The notes beneath the pieces are model-generated. The model ran no database searches. It had not been told where the DNA came from and worked only from the letters and a program-made list of their open reading frames with translations. From assembly GCA_036172265.1 (NCBI GenBank), contig JASFBA010000004.1, forward strand, positions 1-50,470: a DNA stretch of 50,470 bases, written 5' to 3'. This stretch comes from JASFBA01 sp036172265. GTDB lineage: Bacteria > Chloroflexota > Chloroflexia > DTKN01. The translations under genes and the position numbers were made by a program. This document shows, piece after piece, positions 1 to 7,407 of this stretch (the first letter of the stretch is position 1; every line of letters begins with the position of its first letter).

Positions 1-2
1 CT

Positions 3-662
3 GCTGCTCTCGTGACAGTTATAATGCTAACGTCTGATATGGCACCACCCCCTAACTCCCCGGTAGTCTATAACCGAATCGGTAATCAGGAGGTAGGAGA
101 AATCGCTTTTGTAATCGCTACGAGTTATGGAGTGTCCGCCCTCATAGCTCCTGGAGTTGGCGTTCCTGTTGCGGCACAGACTGTGGCAGAGACGATAGGA
201 ACTGCGGCATGTGCTGATGGAGATTGTACCAATGAGGCTAGTGTAGCGGTTAATGCTCTGCGGCTGAATTACGAACGAGGTCTGCAATTGGCAGAAAGCG
301 GGAAGCTGGATGAATATATAGATTTCTTCGTTCGTGGCATGTCGGATGAACCAGTCCCTCCTCAAGTCCCTGTGAAAGCCATTCAGCATATTATTGGCAA
401 TATCAAAGCGTATGTGGTGGGCAAACCAGTCATGGGGGCAGATTTGGATTTGATCCTCGTAGGCGAAAAAATTCCACAGTTAACCGCCGAACAACTCCAA
501 GCGCTCAACTCACTTGCTCAACAAGCAGGATATACCGAGGCACATGTTCAATCTATGACCTACATCCAAGCCGCAGCCTTTAGATTCGCCACACAAGCGA
601 CTACTACTCTCCATGCTGTACCTAACCCGAGGACTCCAATGTTATGGAGGCTAATCAAATGA
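3..662 (+). CDS. C-terminal part of a probable Rhs/polymorphic toxin-type protein (5' end outside the window)
   Basis: The frame is open to the left edge, so this is the 3' part of a longer gene; a GTG at 12 is only the first possible start inside the window. The visible 216-residue stretch has a Gly/Ala/Val-rich hydrophobic segment (about residues 28-60, including IAPGVGVPVAAQTVAETIG), then the short acidic Cys segment ACADGDCTNEA, then a roughly 140-residue C-terminal region with no motif I recognise. A hydrophobic pretoxin segment followed by a variable tip is common at the end of Rhs and related secreted toxins, and a real Rhs core lies just downstream. The base composition is clearly more A+T-rich than the metabolic genes, as expected for acquired tips. 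The stop overlaps the next gene in an ATGA. The toxin role is inference; the activity is unknown. Confidence 0.5.
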   Translation, partial: AALVTVIMLTSDMAPPPNSPVVYNRIGNQEVGEIAFVIATSYGVSALIAPGVGVPVAAQTVAETIGTAACADGDCTNEASVAVNALRLNYERGLQLAESGKLDEYIDFFVRGMSDEPVPPQVPVKAIQHIIGNIKAYVVGKPVMGADLDLILVGEKIPQLTAEQLQALNSLAQQAGYTEAHVQSMTYIQAAAFRFATQATTTLHAVPNPRTPMLWRLIK

Positions 663-958
663 TGGGGAATCAAAGAGATCAACACACAAACCAGTTGGAG
701 ACCTGTCAGGCAAAGCGTATTCAAACATTAGCTGAATTGTGCGATAATGAGTATTATATGAGTGCGGGGGGCCCTATCCTTGGGAATTTGGAACGAGCCA
801 AACGAGGTCTCAGGCGAATAAAGGGGTACCTTCATGAATTAGAAGCGCTAAAACTCGAAGTGGAGTGTCCAGCTTGTAAGCAGGAAATTGAGCGCCAGAT
901 AGCGCTTCAGAAGCAAGCTATTCAGGAAATTGAAGCCGCCTGGGCGGGATGGCTGTAA
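659..958 (+). CDS. Small Cys-containing helical protein, candidate immunity protein
   Basis: This 99-residue protein has no family I can name. The start at 659 is chosen over an in-frame ATG at 644 because GGAGG at 646-650 lies 8 bases upstream and the ATG overlaps the preceding stop (ATGA, 659-662), giving translational coupling. It is charged and apparently alpha-helical, with a pair of cysteines in ECPACKQEIERQ near residue 70 and heptad-like Leu/Ile/Glu patterns on both sides (LHELEALKLEVE, IERQIALQKQAIQEIEAAW). There is no signal peptide, so it is probably cytoplasmic. A small cytoplasmic protein coupled to the tail of a polymorphic toxin is the usual position of an immunity gene; that is the basis for the suggestion. 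Base composition matches the upstream toxin-like tip, suggesting the two travelled together. Confidence 0.5.
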   Translation: MMGNQRDQHTNQLETCQAKRIQTLAELCDNEYYMSAGGPILGNLERAKRGLRRIKGYLHELEALKLEVECPACKQEIERQIALQKQAIQEIEAAWAGWL

Positions 959-985
959 TATAATTGTGCTCTCTAGCTTTGGCAT

Positions 986-2179
986 ATGCTACCCTATAAG
1001 GAGTTGCGAAGAAGCGGGGTTCGGCAGTCACCAAATACTACTATGGCCGGCGGCCAATGCATCGCGCTGCGGCAAGTGGGCACCCTGTACTTCCTGCACA
1101 GTGACCACCTGGGGAGTGTGACCTTAACCACCGATGCCGGCGGCAACCGGGTGGGCGAACTGCGCTACACCCCGTACGGCGTCCTACGCCACCAGTGGGG
1201 GAACACCCCCACCGACCGCCGCTACACCGACCAGCGCTGGGATGATGCCCTGGCCCTCTACGACTACCGGGCCCGCTACTACGACCCGGCGTTGGGGCGC
1301 TTTGTGCAGCCGGACACGGTGGTGCCCAATCCGGCCGACCCGCAGAGCCTGAACCGCTTCACCTATGTGCGAAATAACCCATTGCGCTTTACGGACCCGA
1401 CAGGGCATTGTGTTCCCGGAGTGAACTGCCCTATTCTAGATACACTTCTTCCTGTTCCCTCGGATACGTATCGAGCCTGGCTGGCCCAGTGGCAGGCCAA
1501 CGGTGCTTATTGGATATTCACCCGGCTGCCGACCAGCAGAAAGACGATACGTTTCACCCAGGGCTTTGGGAACACCAAATTCGCTTATAACCACGGGGGA
1601 GAATACTACTCACGTCTGGGCTACATCCATAGTGGCATTGATCTGGCTATGGCTGCAGGGGAGACCGTGTATGCTATATGCGATGGGGTAGTTACCGGTT
1701 ATAATCAGTACGTAAAAAACGAGCAGAGCGTTGTTGTTCAGTACAAAGGCTACATCATCGTATATATCCACGTTGTAATAGACCCTGCTCTCGCAAAGAA
1801 ACTCGATCAAGGCATAAAGGTCCCAATTACGGCAGGAACAGCGATTGGTACCATTCAGGACAAAGGGGCGAACTCCCACCTGCACCTGGAAGTCCGATCG
1901 GCCGAGAACGAGGATATCTTCTATAACCCCCTCTATTTCTTTGACCCCCGGGTTCTGGACGACATTACCGGCCTTGAGGACCAGTATGTAAACCTCAGTG
2001 GAGAAGTCGACACCTCCTACAATGTCTGGAGTATGGGATGGTATAATAGAGGGGAGTGGAATGAGAAAACGGAGACGTACGGGAACTTCTGGAAAGGCAC
2101 TGTCACAGTGTTCTGGGGCCGGTGGTGGAGTGTTCCGAGGCCGGTGCCGGTGGTGGTAACCGAAGGAGGTTGGCAATGA
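986..2179 (+). CDS. Orphan Rhs core joined to an M23 (LytM) metallopeptidase tip, 5'-truncated
   Basis: Residues about 35-140 are a classic Rhs repeat-associated core: LHSDHLGSVT, YTPYG, YDYRARYYDPALGRF, then NRFTYVRNNPLRFTDPTGH. The variable part begins after DPTGH and holds an M23 peptidase fold, with zinc ligands visible as H215 and D219 (HSGID) and H300 (HLHLE). M23 enzymes cut peptidoglycan cross-links, so a cell-wall-targeting tip is plausible. The normal several-hundred-residue Rhs shell is missing. Core homology in fact starts upstream in another frame (GSAVTKYYY, about 1018-1044), and one extra G near 1045 shifts into this frame, so the first 19 residues listed are probably not native; ATG 1043 is an alternative start. 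The G+C-rich core gives way to a more A+T-rich tip. The stop overlaps the next gene's ATG. It may be inert, or a donor tip cassette. Confidence 0.75.
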   Translation: MLPYKELRRSGVRQSPNTTMAGGQCIALRQVGTLYFLHSDHLGSVTLTTDAGGNRVGELRYTPYGVLRHQWGNTPTDRRYTDQRWDDALALYDYRARYYDPALGRFVQPDTVVPNPADPQSLNRFTYVRNNPLRFTDPTGHCVPGVNCPILDTLLPVPSDTYRAWLAQWQANGAYWIFTRLPTSRKTIRFTQGFGNTKFAYNHGGEYYSRLGYIHSGIDLAMAAGETVYAICDGVVTGYNQYVKNEQSVVVQYKGYIIVYIHVVIDPALAKKLDQGIKVPITAGTAIGTIQDKGANSHLHLEVRSAENEDIFYNPLYFFDPRVLDDITGLEDQYVNLSGEVDTSYNVWSMGWYNRGEWNEKTETYGNFWKGTVTVFWGRWWSVPRPVPVVVTEGGWQ

Positions 2180-3570
2180 GACTCAAGAGTGTGCTCGGCA
2201 TTCTGATGCTTGTCCCGTTGCTCGGTCAATGCGCCTTTCCTACCCCTTCCCCGACGGTCATACCTATCCGGCCGACGGAGGTTCCAACTCCTACCCCCAC
2301 ACCTGTTCCTACCCGGCCGGTAGTCGGCCGGCTGGTCGTGTTAAGCGAACCGGCCGGCGCTTCTGTGAGGGTCGGAGGAATAGAGGGCAAAACGCCTTGG
2401 AAGAGGGATTTCCGCGCCGGCCGGTATGATTTGGAACTGGCTTTACCAGGGTACAAGGGATGGGCCGGTCAGGTAGAGGTGGTGGCCGGCGATACCATCA
2501 CGGTAGAAGTCCAGATGGAGTCGTGTTTTCGGGTGCTCTTCGTTCTAGACCCCGAACCCCAGGAGGACCTGAGGTTTCTGGAATGGGAAGCGGATGGCCT
2601 TGCCTTACGATATGCTTATGGAGACTATTATTCTTATACCCCGGAACCCAAAGATTGGGACTGGTATCGCTACAACCTGCTCACCGGCGAGGTGGAGACC
2701 TTACCTCCTCCCCAGAGCCATGTGAGTGATGAAGTGCGTGCGGCGCTGGGGCTTTGCCCTCTGGACCGGAAGCAGGCGACACCGCTCTGCCGGCTGGCCA
2801 CAGTGCTCGCTGAGGCTCCCAGCGGCACCCATATGGTTTACGCACCTCCGGAGGTAGTGCTCGGTCCGGATGGAGAACCGTGGGGAGGGCTTTTCAACCT
2901 GTGGCATGCCGACGTACAGGGGCAAAACCGGGTTTTTCTGGGCAACCCGCAACTTGGTTGTGAAGGATGTAGGCCCGGCCTGACCTGGAGCCCACGGGAA
3001 AACTGGCTGCTGATCGACGTATCGTGTGAGGCAGGATTTTTCTACCTGGCCAAGGTCGATGGGACTTTTTTCGGGGAAATTCCCCCAGAGCCGAGAGAAG
3101 TCTTTGTGTATCTTAACATCCGTCCTTCCTTTTCTCCAGACGACCGGGAAATCGCCTTTATTGGCACCACAAAGACATACACAGGGACATGGACATACGC
3201 CCATGCCACGTGGATTCTGGCTCTGGACGGCAGCAATCAGGTCTGGAAAGTTTCCGACCACATCGGTTTGCTCCAATGGTCGGCCGACGCGCGTTATCTG
3301 TATATCTTTGACATTGTTGGCAAGACGCTTTACCGTGTTGATTTAGCGGAGACGCCGCCCCAAGAGAAGGTTATGGTGACTGGGTTGCCCCTGAAAGGTG
3401 GAAAGCCGGGATATATTGGAGAGGGTGGTTCACCAGACGGACAGCTGGGCATCGGACCTCGTGTAGAATTTTGGGCTCTTTCCCCAGATGAGCGCAGAAT
3501 CGTGTATATGCAACCCGGCCGTGATTGGAAGATTTTGGAGATTGCACCGGAGTGCATATTTGAACGGTAA
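2176..3570 (+). CDS. PEGA-domain lipoprotein with TolB/WD40-like beta-propeller
   Basis: The start at 2176 has AAGGAGG at 2163-2169 and overlaps the previous stop as ATGA, so translation is coupled to the M23/Rhs tip. The first 19 residues are a lipoprotein signal ending in the lipobox LLGQC (Cys 18). A Thr/Pro linker (residues about 20-50) leads to a PEGA domain (about 52-115: LVVLSEPAGASVRVGG, GKTPW, LPGYKG), which usually acts as a surface or carbohydrate-facing module. The remainder contains repeated propeller-blade signatures (LTWSPRENWLLI, PSFSPDDREIAFIG, LQWSADARYLYIF, ALSPDERRIVYM). It is therefore an exported, membrane-anchored protein. Tight coupling to a wall-hydrolase tip raises the idea of an immunity or accessory role outside the cell, but similar lipoproteins also occur alone, so the function is open. 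Confidence 0.75.
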   Translation: MRLKSVLGILMLVPLLGQCAFPTPSPTVIPIRPTEVPTPTPTPVPTRPVVGRLVVLSEPAGASVRVGGIEGKTPWKRDFRAGRYDLELALPGYKGWAGQVEVVAGDTITVEVQMESCFRVLFVLDPEPQEDLRFLEWEADGLALRYAYGDYYSYTPEPKDWDWYRYNLLTGEVETLPPPQSHVSDEVRAALGLCPLDRKQATPLCRLATVLAEAPSGTHMVYAPPEVVLGPDGEPWGGLFNLWHADVQGQNRVFLGNPQLGCEGCRPGLTWSPRENWLLIDVSCEAGFFYLAKVDGTFFGEIPPEPREVFVYLNIRPSFSPDDREIAFIGTTKTYTGTWTYAHATWILALDGSNQVWKVSDHIGLLQWSADARYLYIFDIVGKTLYRVDLAETPPQEKVMVTGLPLKGGKPGYIGEGGSPDGQLGIGPRVEFWALSPDERRIVYMQPGRDWKILEIAPECIFER

Positions 3571-3819
3571 GGCCGACATAGTTTCCCACCAGTAATTGGA
3601 ATATAACACCGTGGAGCCATCATCTTCTTCCAATTGTACGATACCAAGGGCTGGGAGCCGGGGATGACCTTCGTTGGGCTCGATGGGAGTGGGGAAAAGT
3701 GCACTTCAACCGGACACTTTTGGGGCTAGTTGAGGCTTGGTCATAAATCGTAGCCCGATACCGACTTGGCGTGAAAGGGCCACCACCGTATTCTGGGAGT
3801 TATCAGACCACCCAAATAC
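3571..3819. other. Intergenic stretch with no supported gene
   Basis: No ORF with a convincing start or family signature was found. Around 3640-3729 one plus-strand frame reads LYDTKGWEPGMTFVGLDGSG and then stops, which may be the decayed end of a gene, but it has no start and no recognisable family. The segment just before 3820 is probably the left flank of the transposase remnant that follows. Confidence 0.4.
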
Positions 3820-3831
3820 GGAGGTGACCCG

Positions 3832-3960
3832 ATGAGCATGATAACAGGAGAACTGCTTCTTGTTACGTTGGTCAAGTTGGTTGATTACATTCCAACGCCG
3901 CCACCGCCGAAACGGAAGCGCGGCCGCCGGCCGGCCCCCTGCGAAAAGGAACGGGGATGA
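3832..3960 (+). pseudogene. Truncated 5' end of an IS4/IS5-type DDE transposase
   Basis: A good ribosome site (GGAGGTG, 3820-3826) precedes an ATG that opens a 42-codon ORF. The product begins MSMITGELLLVTLVKLVDYI, followed by TPPPPKRKRGR. A hydrophobic helix, then a Pro run and a Lys/Arg-Gly-Arg patch, is the N-terminus of transposases in which a tyrosine-serine-aspartate stretch and the DDE domain should follow. Here the match ends after the basic patch and the frame closes, so the catalytic domain is absent. The sequence beyond 3960 is G+C-rich with no transposase signature. It is a remnant of an insertion sequence at the edge of the Rhs accessory region. The family assignment is from memory of the N-terminal motif and is not firm. 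Confidence 0.55.
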
Positions 3961-4293
3961 GGACGGGTGCCCACCGGGTTAGGCCGGGCCACGGGGACAC
4001 TTTGACGCCGGCGGCAGCGCCTTTCTGCGGGGGGCTTCGGGGGGTATGCCATGCCCCCCGACGGGGGTGTGGGGGGCAGGGCCCCCGACAAAGGGGCCGG
4101 CCGGCGTTTCGGGACACACCTTGGACCGAGCGGTCCGGCCCGCCGGCCGGGGGAAAGCGCACGACACGGATTTCCACGGGTTGCACGGATGAGGGTTCGG
4201 GGGCGTCGGGGAAGGGACTCTGCTTTGGCCGGCGGAGGACGTTAGGGCCGGCCAGGGCCTCGCCTTTCCGGGAACGGGGCAAATGCCGTCAGT
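3961..4293. other. G+C-rich gene-free stretch with many short inverted repeats
   Basis: Several overlapping ORFs exist on both strands, but none has a ribosome site plus a recognisable product, as expected for stop-poor, very G+C-rich DNA. The stretch is dense in GGCCGG-type words and short G/C palindromes, for example the run of Gs at about 4040-4046 facing a run of Cs at about 4055-4060, and GGGCCC around 4080. I see no gene, tRNA or CRISPR here. Confidence 0.5.
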
Positions 4294-4322
4294 TTGCTTC
4301 CTCCGGCCGGCCGTGGTATACT
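4294..4322 (+). promoter_or_regulatory. Predicted sigma70-type promoter of the Trm112-like gene
   Basis: TTGCTT at 4294-4299, 17-bp spacer, TATACT at 4317-4322. Transcription would start near 4329, just before the palindrome at 4335-4357, which would then lie in the 5' leader. Confidence 0.55.
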
Positions 4323-4334
4323 TACGTGTGTTGT

Positions 4335-4357
4335 AGGTCGGATGGTCAATCCGACCT
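4335..4357. repeat. Dispersed palindrome AGGTCGGAT-N5-ATCCGACCT, copy A
   Basis: Perfect 9-bp arms (4335-4343 and 4349-4357) around the loop GGTCA. Related palindromes occur at 21306-21330 and 48165-48187, so this is a small dispersed family and not a chance hairpin. It falls in the leader of the Trm112-like gene. Confidence 0.7.
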
Positions 4358-4398
4358 GCACTTTGCGATCAGGATGAGCAAGCCTTGCGGAGGTCATG

Positions 4399-4602
4399 AT
4401 GCCGGTCCATCCCGATCTTCTGGAAATCCTGGTCTGCCCGGCCGATAAGGACCCGGTCGAATACGTGAAGGAGGGAGAAGCCGAGTGGCTGGTCTGCCAT
4501 ACCTGCGGCCGGCGTTACCCGGTGCGGAAGGACATCCCGGTGATGCTCATCGAGGAGGGAGACAAGTATCGGGATGAAAGCCTGATTCGCCCGACACCCT
4601 GA
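4399..4602 (+). CDS. Trm112/YcaR-family (UPF0434) zinc-ribbon-like protein
   Basis: This small protein (67 residues) matches the Trm112/YcaR family along its whole length: LLEILVCPADKDPVEY, then LVCHTCGRRYPVRKDIPVML. The Cys pair CHTC and the single Cys in VCP are all that is visible of the zinc-ribbon ligands. In archaea and eukaryotes Trm112 is an activator of several methyltransferases; bacterial members are poorly understood. GGAGG at 4389-4393 gives 5-base spacing to ATG 4399, but only 2 to the alternative ATG 4396, so 4399 is preferred. A promoter is visible at 4294-4322. The lipid kinase gene starts 12 bases after the stop and is probably in the same transcript. Confidence 0.85.
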   Translation: MPVHPDLLEILVCPADKDPVEYVKEGEAEWLVCHTCGRRYPVRKDIPVMLIEEGDKYRDESLIRPTP

Positions 4603-4614
4603 GTCGATTGTTCC

Positions 4615-5502
4615 ATGTCCTCCCTCTCTTCCGAGCCCCGCTATCGAGTTATCGTCAATCCGACGGCCGGCCGGGGGAACGGCATCCGTCTCCTTCCGCA
4701 TCTCCGTACCCTGCTGCGCGGGTTGCACTACGACCTGGTGCAGACCGAGGCCCCTCGCCATGCCACGGTCCTGGCTGCCTCCGCCGCCGAAGAAGGCTAC
4801 GATGTGGTGGTAGCCGTCGGCGGAGACGGCACCACTTTCGAGGTAATCAACGGTTTGGCCGGCCGGGATACGGCCCTAGCCGTTATCCCCATCGGCTCGG
4901 GCAACGACTTTATCAAGCCGCTCGGCATTCCCACCGGGTTACCGGCTGCCGTCGAACGCCTGCGTCGGGGACGGATGCGCCGAATCGACCTGGGGCGCGT
5001 CGGCCAGACTTACTTCGGCAACATGTTGGGCATCGGCTTCGATGCTCGGGTGGCCGTCGAGACCTACCGCTTGCCTCGGCTGCACGGTTTTGCCCTGTAC
5101 CTGGCGGCCCTCTGGAAAACGGTCTGGCGCTATCGCTCCCCTTACCTCCATCTGGAATGCGACGGTCGGACCTTCGAGGGCCGTTTCCTCCTGGCGGCTA
5201 TGGGCAATGGACGCTGCCAGGGGGCCAACTTCTGGCTAACCCCCAGGGCCGAGATGGACGACGGCTACCTGGACCTCTGTCTAATCTCGGATATGCCCCT
5301 CCCCCTCTTTTTCTACCACCTGCCCAAAGTGTTTCGGGGGAAACATACCCAATTGCGGGAAGTGAAGATGCTACGGGGGCGCCGTGTCCGGGTGCGTTCG
5401 GCCGAACCGGTGGCCGTCCATGCCGACGGCGAGATCCTGGCCGAGACGGCTACGGAACTGGAGGTGGAAATTCGGCCGGCGGCGCTATGGGTGGTGGCTT
5501 AG
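4615..5502 (+). CDS. Diacylglycerol kinase-family lipid kinase (YegS/DgkB type)
   Basis: The protein (295 residues, normal for the family) phosphorylates a lipid such as diacylglycerol, or a related sphingosine-like or undecaprenol lipid, using ATP. The N-terminal part reads YRVIVNPTAGRG, the start of the DAGK catalytic fold. The nucleotide-binding GGDGT motif is at residues 69-73, with IPIGSGNDF at about 91-99. The C-terminal beta-sandwich includes the conserved HADGE (about 270), typical of DgkB/YegS. There is no membrane segment, so it probably works at the inner face of the membrane. No strong ribosome site precedes ATG 4615, which lies 12 bases after the Trm112-like gene, so translation may depend on that gene. 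Substrate choice cannot be read from sequence. Confidence 0.88.
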   Translation: MSSLSSEPRYRVIVNPTAGRGNGIRLLPHLRTLLRGLHYDLVQTEAPRHATVLAASAAEEGYDVVVAVGGDGTTFEVINGLAGRDTALAVIPIGSGNDFIKPLGIPTGLPAAVERLRRGRMRRIDLGRVGQTYFGNMLGIGFDARVAVETYRLPRLHGFALYLAALWKTVWRYRSPYLHLECDGRTFEGRFLLAAMGNGRCQGANFWLTPRAEMDDGYLDLCLISDMPLPLFFYHLPKVFRGKHTQLREVKMLRGRRVRVRSAEPVAVHADGEILAETATELEVEIRPAALWVVA

Positions 5503-5508
5503 ATGCGA

Positions 5509-5537
5509 TTGACAACGGTTGTGCCCTGGGTTACAAT
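5509..5537 (+). promoter_or_regulatory. Predicted sigma70-type promoter of the sucC-kor operon
   Basis: TTGACA at 5509-5514, 17-bp spacer, TACAAT at 5532-5537, about 60 bases ahead of the sucC start. It begins 7 bases after the lipid kinase stop. Confidence 0.7.
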
Positions 5538-5596
5538 GGTAATTGCTCTGGGGCAAATGGGTCCCGGTTCGACATCTTGGAGAAAGGGGTGTCCGA

Positions 5597-6736
5597 ATGA
5601 AGATTCACGAGTACCAGGCCCGGGAAATCCTGGCCCGCTGTGGCCTGCCGGTAGTGGCGGGGGATGTAGCGGCCACGCCGCAGGAGGCCCGCACCATTGC
5701 CGAGCGAATGGGGCGGGCTGTGGTGGTCAAGGCCCAGGTACACGTGGGCGGACGGGGCAAGGCCGGCGGCATCCGGATCGCCCTTACCCCTGAGGAGGCC
5801 GAAGCCGTGGCCGGAGAGATCCTGGGTATGGAACTCAAGGGGATTCCCGTTCGCCGGGTCCTGGTGGCCGAGGCAGTGGAGGTGGCCCGCGAGTTCTACC
5901 TGGGGGTGGTGATGGACCGGGCGGCCCGGCGGGTGGTGGTCATGGCCAGCGCCGAGGGCGGTGTGGAAATCGAGACGGTGGCCCGGGAAAGGCCCGAAGC
6001 CATCGTTCGCCAGGTCGTCGACCCTTTCCTGGGCCTGCGCGAGTACCAGGCCCGGGCCCTGGCCTTTGACCTGGGACTTTCCGGGGCACAGGCGCTCTCC
6101 TTTGCCCCCATCGCTATGGCCCTCTATCGCGCCTATGTGGAAAACGATGCCACTTTGGCCGAGATCAACCCCTTGGCGCTAACCCGGGACGGGCAATGGC
6201 GTGCCCTGGACACCAAGATACTGCTGGACGACAGTGCCCTGGCTCGGCATCCCGAATGGGAGGCCCTGCGCGATCCGGAATCGGAGGAGCCGGCCGAAGT
6301 CCAGGCCCGCCTCCATGACCTCAACTACGTCAAACTGGAGGGCCATATCGGCTGTATGGTCAACGGGGCCGGCCTGGCCATGGCCACGATGGACACCATC
6401 CAACTCTATGGCGGCGCTCCGGCCAATTTCCTGGACATTGGCGGAGGGGCGCGGGCAGAGAAGGTAGCCGCTGCCCTGCGGATCATCCTTTCTGACCCCA
6501 ACGTACGGGCCGTCCTCTTCAACATCTTTGGTGGAATCACCCGCTGCGACGAGGTCGCCCGGGGCATCGTCGCTGCCCTCGAGGAGGTCCGGCCGCAAGT
6601 GCCTATGGTGGCCCGATTGGTGGGCACCAACGAGGAGGAAGGACGGCGCATCCTGGCCGGGGCCCAGATGCTCACGACGGAAAGCATGGCCGAGGCGGCT
6701 CGGATGGCGGTGGAGGTCAGTCGCGAACCGCGATGA
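5597..6736 (+). CDS. sucC: Succinyl-CoA synthetase beta subunit (ADP-forming type)
   Basis: SucC pairs with SucD to interconvert succinyl-CoA and succinate with ADP or GDP phosphorylation. The product (379 residues) begins MKIHEYQAREILARCGLPV, the standard ATP-grasp start. It contains HVGGRGKAGGI (nucleotide loop, about 51-61), AEINPLALT, then NFLDIGGGA and the signature NIFGGITRCDEVARGI in the ligase domain. The start at 5597 is chosen because it fits the family N-terminus and has AAGGGG at 5583-5588; an upstream in-frame ATG (5543) would add 18 unrelated residues. The stop overlaps the next gene (ATGA, 6733-6736). Unusually, sucD does not follow directly: a metallopeptidase-like gene lies between. 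Confidence 0.95.
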   Translation: MKIHEYQAREILARCGLPVVAGDVAATPQEARTIAERMGRAVVVKAQVHVGGRGKAGGIRIALTPEEAEAVAGEILGMELKGIPVRRVLVAEAVEVAREFYLGVVMDRAARRVVVMASAEGGVEIETVARERPEAIVRQVVDPFLGLREYQARALAFDLGLSGAQALSFAPIAMALYRAYVENDATLAEINPLALTRDGQWRALDTKILLDDSALARHPEWEALRDPESEEPAEVQARLHDLNYVKLEGHIGCMVNGAGLAMATMDTIQLYGGAPANFLDIGGGARAEKVAAALRIILSDPNVRAVLFNIFGGITRCDEVARGIVAALEEVRPQVPMVARLVGTNEEEGRRILAGAQMLTTESMAEAARMAVEVSREPR

Positions 6737-7407
6737 AGGCGGTGGAACGAGAGGCCCTGTTGGAAGAAGCCCGGCGGCGCAAGAAACTTTACCCGACTAC
6801 GCGAGCGCTCTGGCTGGCCGGACTTTGGTTTCCCGGACCGGATCCGGTCCGAGCGTTGCGAAAGGCGCTGGACGAGGTGTTTTCCTTCCTGCCCTCGACC
6901 CTTTTGGCGCGCTTTGTTGCCCATACAACGGGATATGTGCTCGTCGTCCCCCATGTGCCGGCCGGCCTGCGGCCGCGCAAGTCCTGCTACGTCGAGGGAG
7001 ACGTGTATGTAGAGGGGCGTACCTTCCGCAACGCCGTCTTCCTGTTGGGCGCAGACCTGGCCGGAGGCTGGGGCGTAGGGCAACATGAGGTGGCCCACCT
7101 CCTGGACCACCTCCTGGGCAGCGACGGTCGGCCGGAAGGCGCTTATCTCTCCGAGGGCGGTGGAGCGACGCCCTCCCTGCAGGAACTGGGACGGGAACTC
7201 CATCGCCTCTACTTGAGCCGTCCTGCAGGCGGATACCGCGACTGGATCGGCCCCCGTGGATACCTGGCCCGATCGGTGCAGGCCTATGTGATTCGTCCGG
7301 AGGAACTTCGGGACGAGGACCCGGCCATGTACGGCTTTCTGGACGAGGTGCTGCTATCCGAGGCCTTCTGGAAAGATGAGGAGGGTTGTTTTGGCCATCC
7401 TGGTTGA
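6733..7407 (+). CDS. Uncharacterised protein with HExxH zinc-metallopeptidase motif, between sucC and sucD
   Basis: The 224-residue product contains QHEVAHLLDHLLG (HEVAH at 118-122), a standard zinc-peptidase helix. It is followed by a helical C-terminal part with DEDPAMYGFLDEVL, reminiscent of the anthrax lethal factor-like peptidase fold (ATLF), in which an acidic residue downstream supplies the third ligand; here the corresponding segment reads ARSVQAYV and the ligand is not obvious. There is no signal peptide or membrane segment, so it is probably cytoplasmic. It starts inside the sucC stop (ATGA) and runs 17 bases into sucD, so all three are translationally coupled. Its role in this operon is unknown; processing or regulation of a partner protein is possible. 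The reading frame is long, intact and tightly packed, so it is a real gene. Confidence 0.75.
   Translation: MKAVEREALLEEARRRKKLYPTTRALWLAGLWFPGPDPVRALRKALDEVFSFLPSTLLARFVAHTTGYVLVVPHVPAGLRPRKSCYVEGDVYVEGRTFRNAVFLLGADLAGGWGVGQHEVAHLLDHLLGSDGRPEGAYLSEGGGATPSLQELGRELHRLYLSRPAGGYRDWIGPRGYLARSVQAYVIRPEELRDEDPAMYGFLDEVLLSEAFWKDEEGCFGHPG

Noticed and set aside
3872..4448. Several ORFs on both strands in the 3872-4448 gap
   Set aside because: All are Arg/Gly/Pro-rich translations of G/C repeats with no start signal; only the 42-codon transposase stub is supported.
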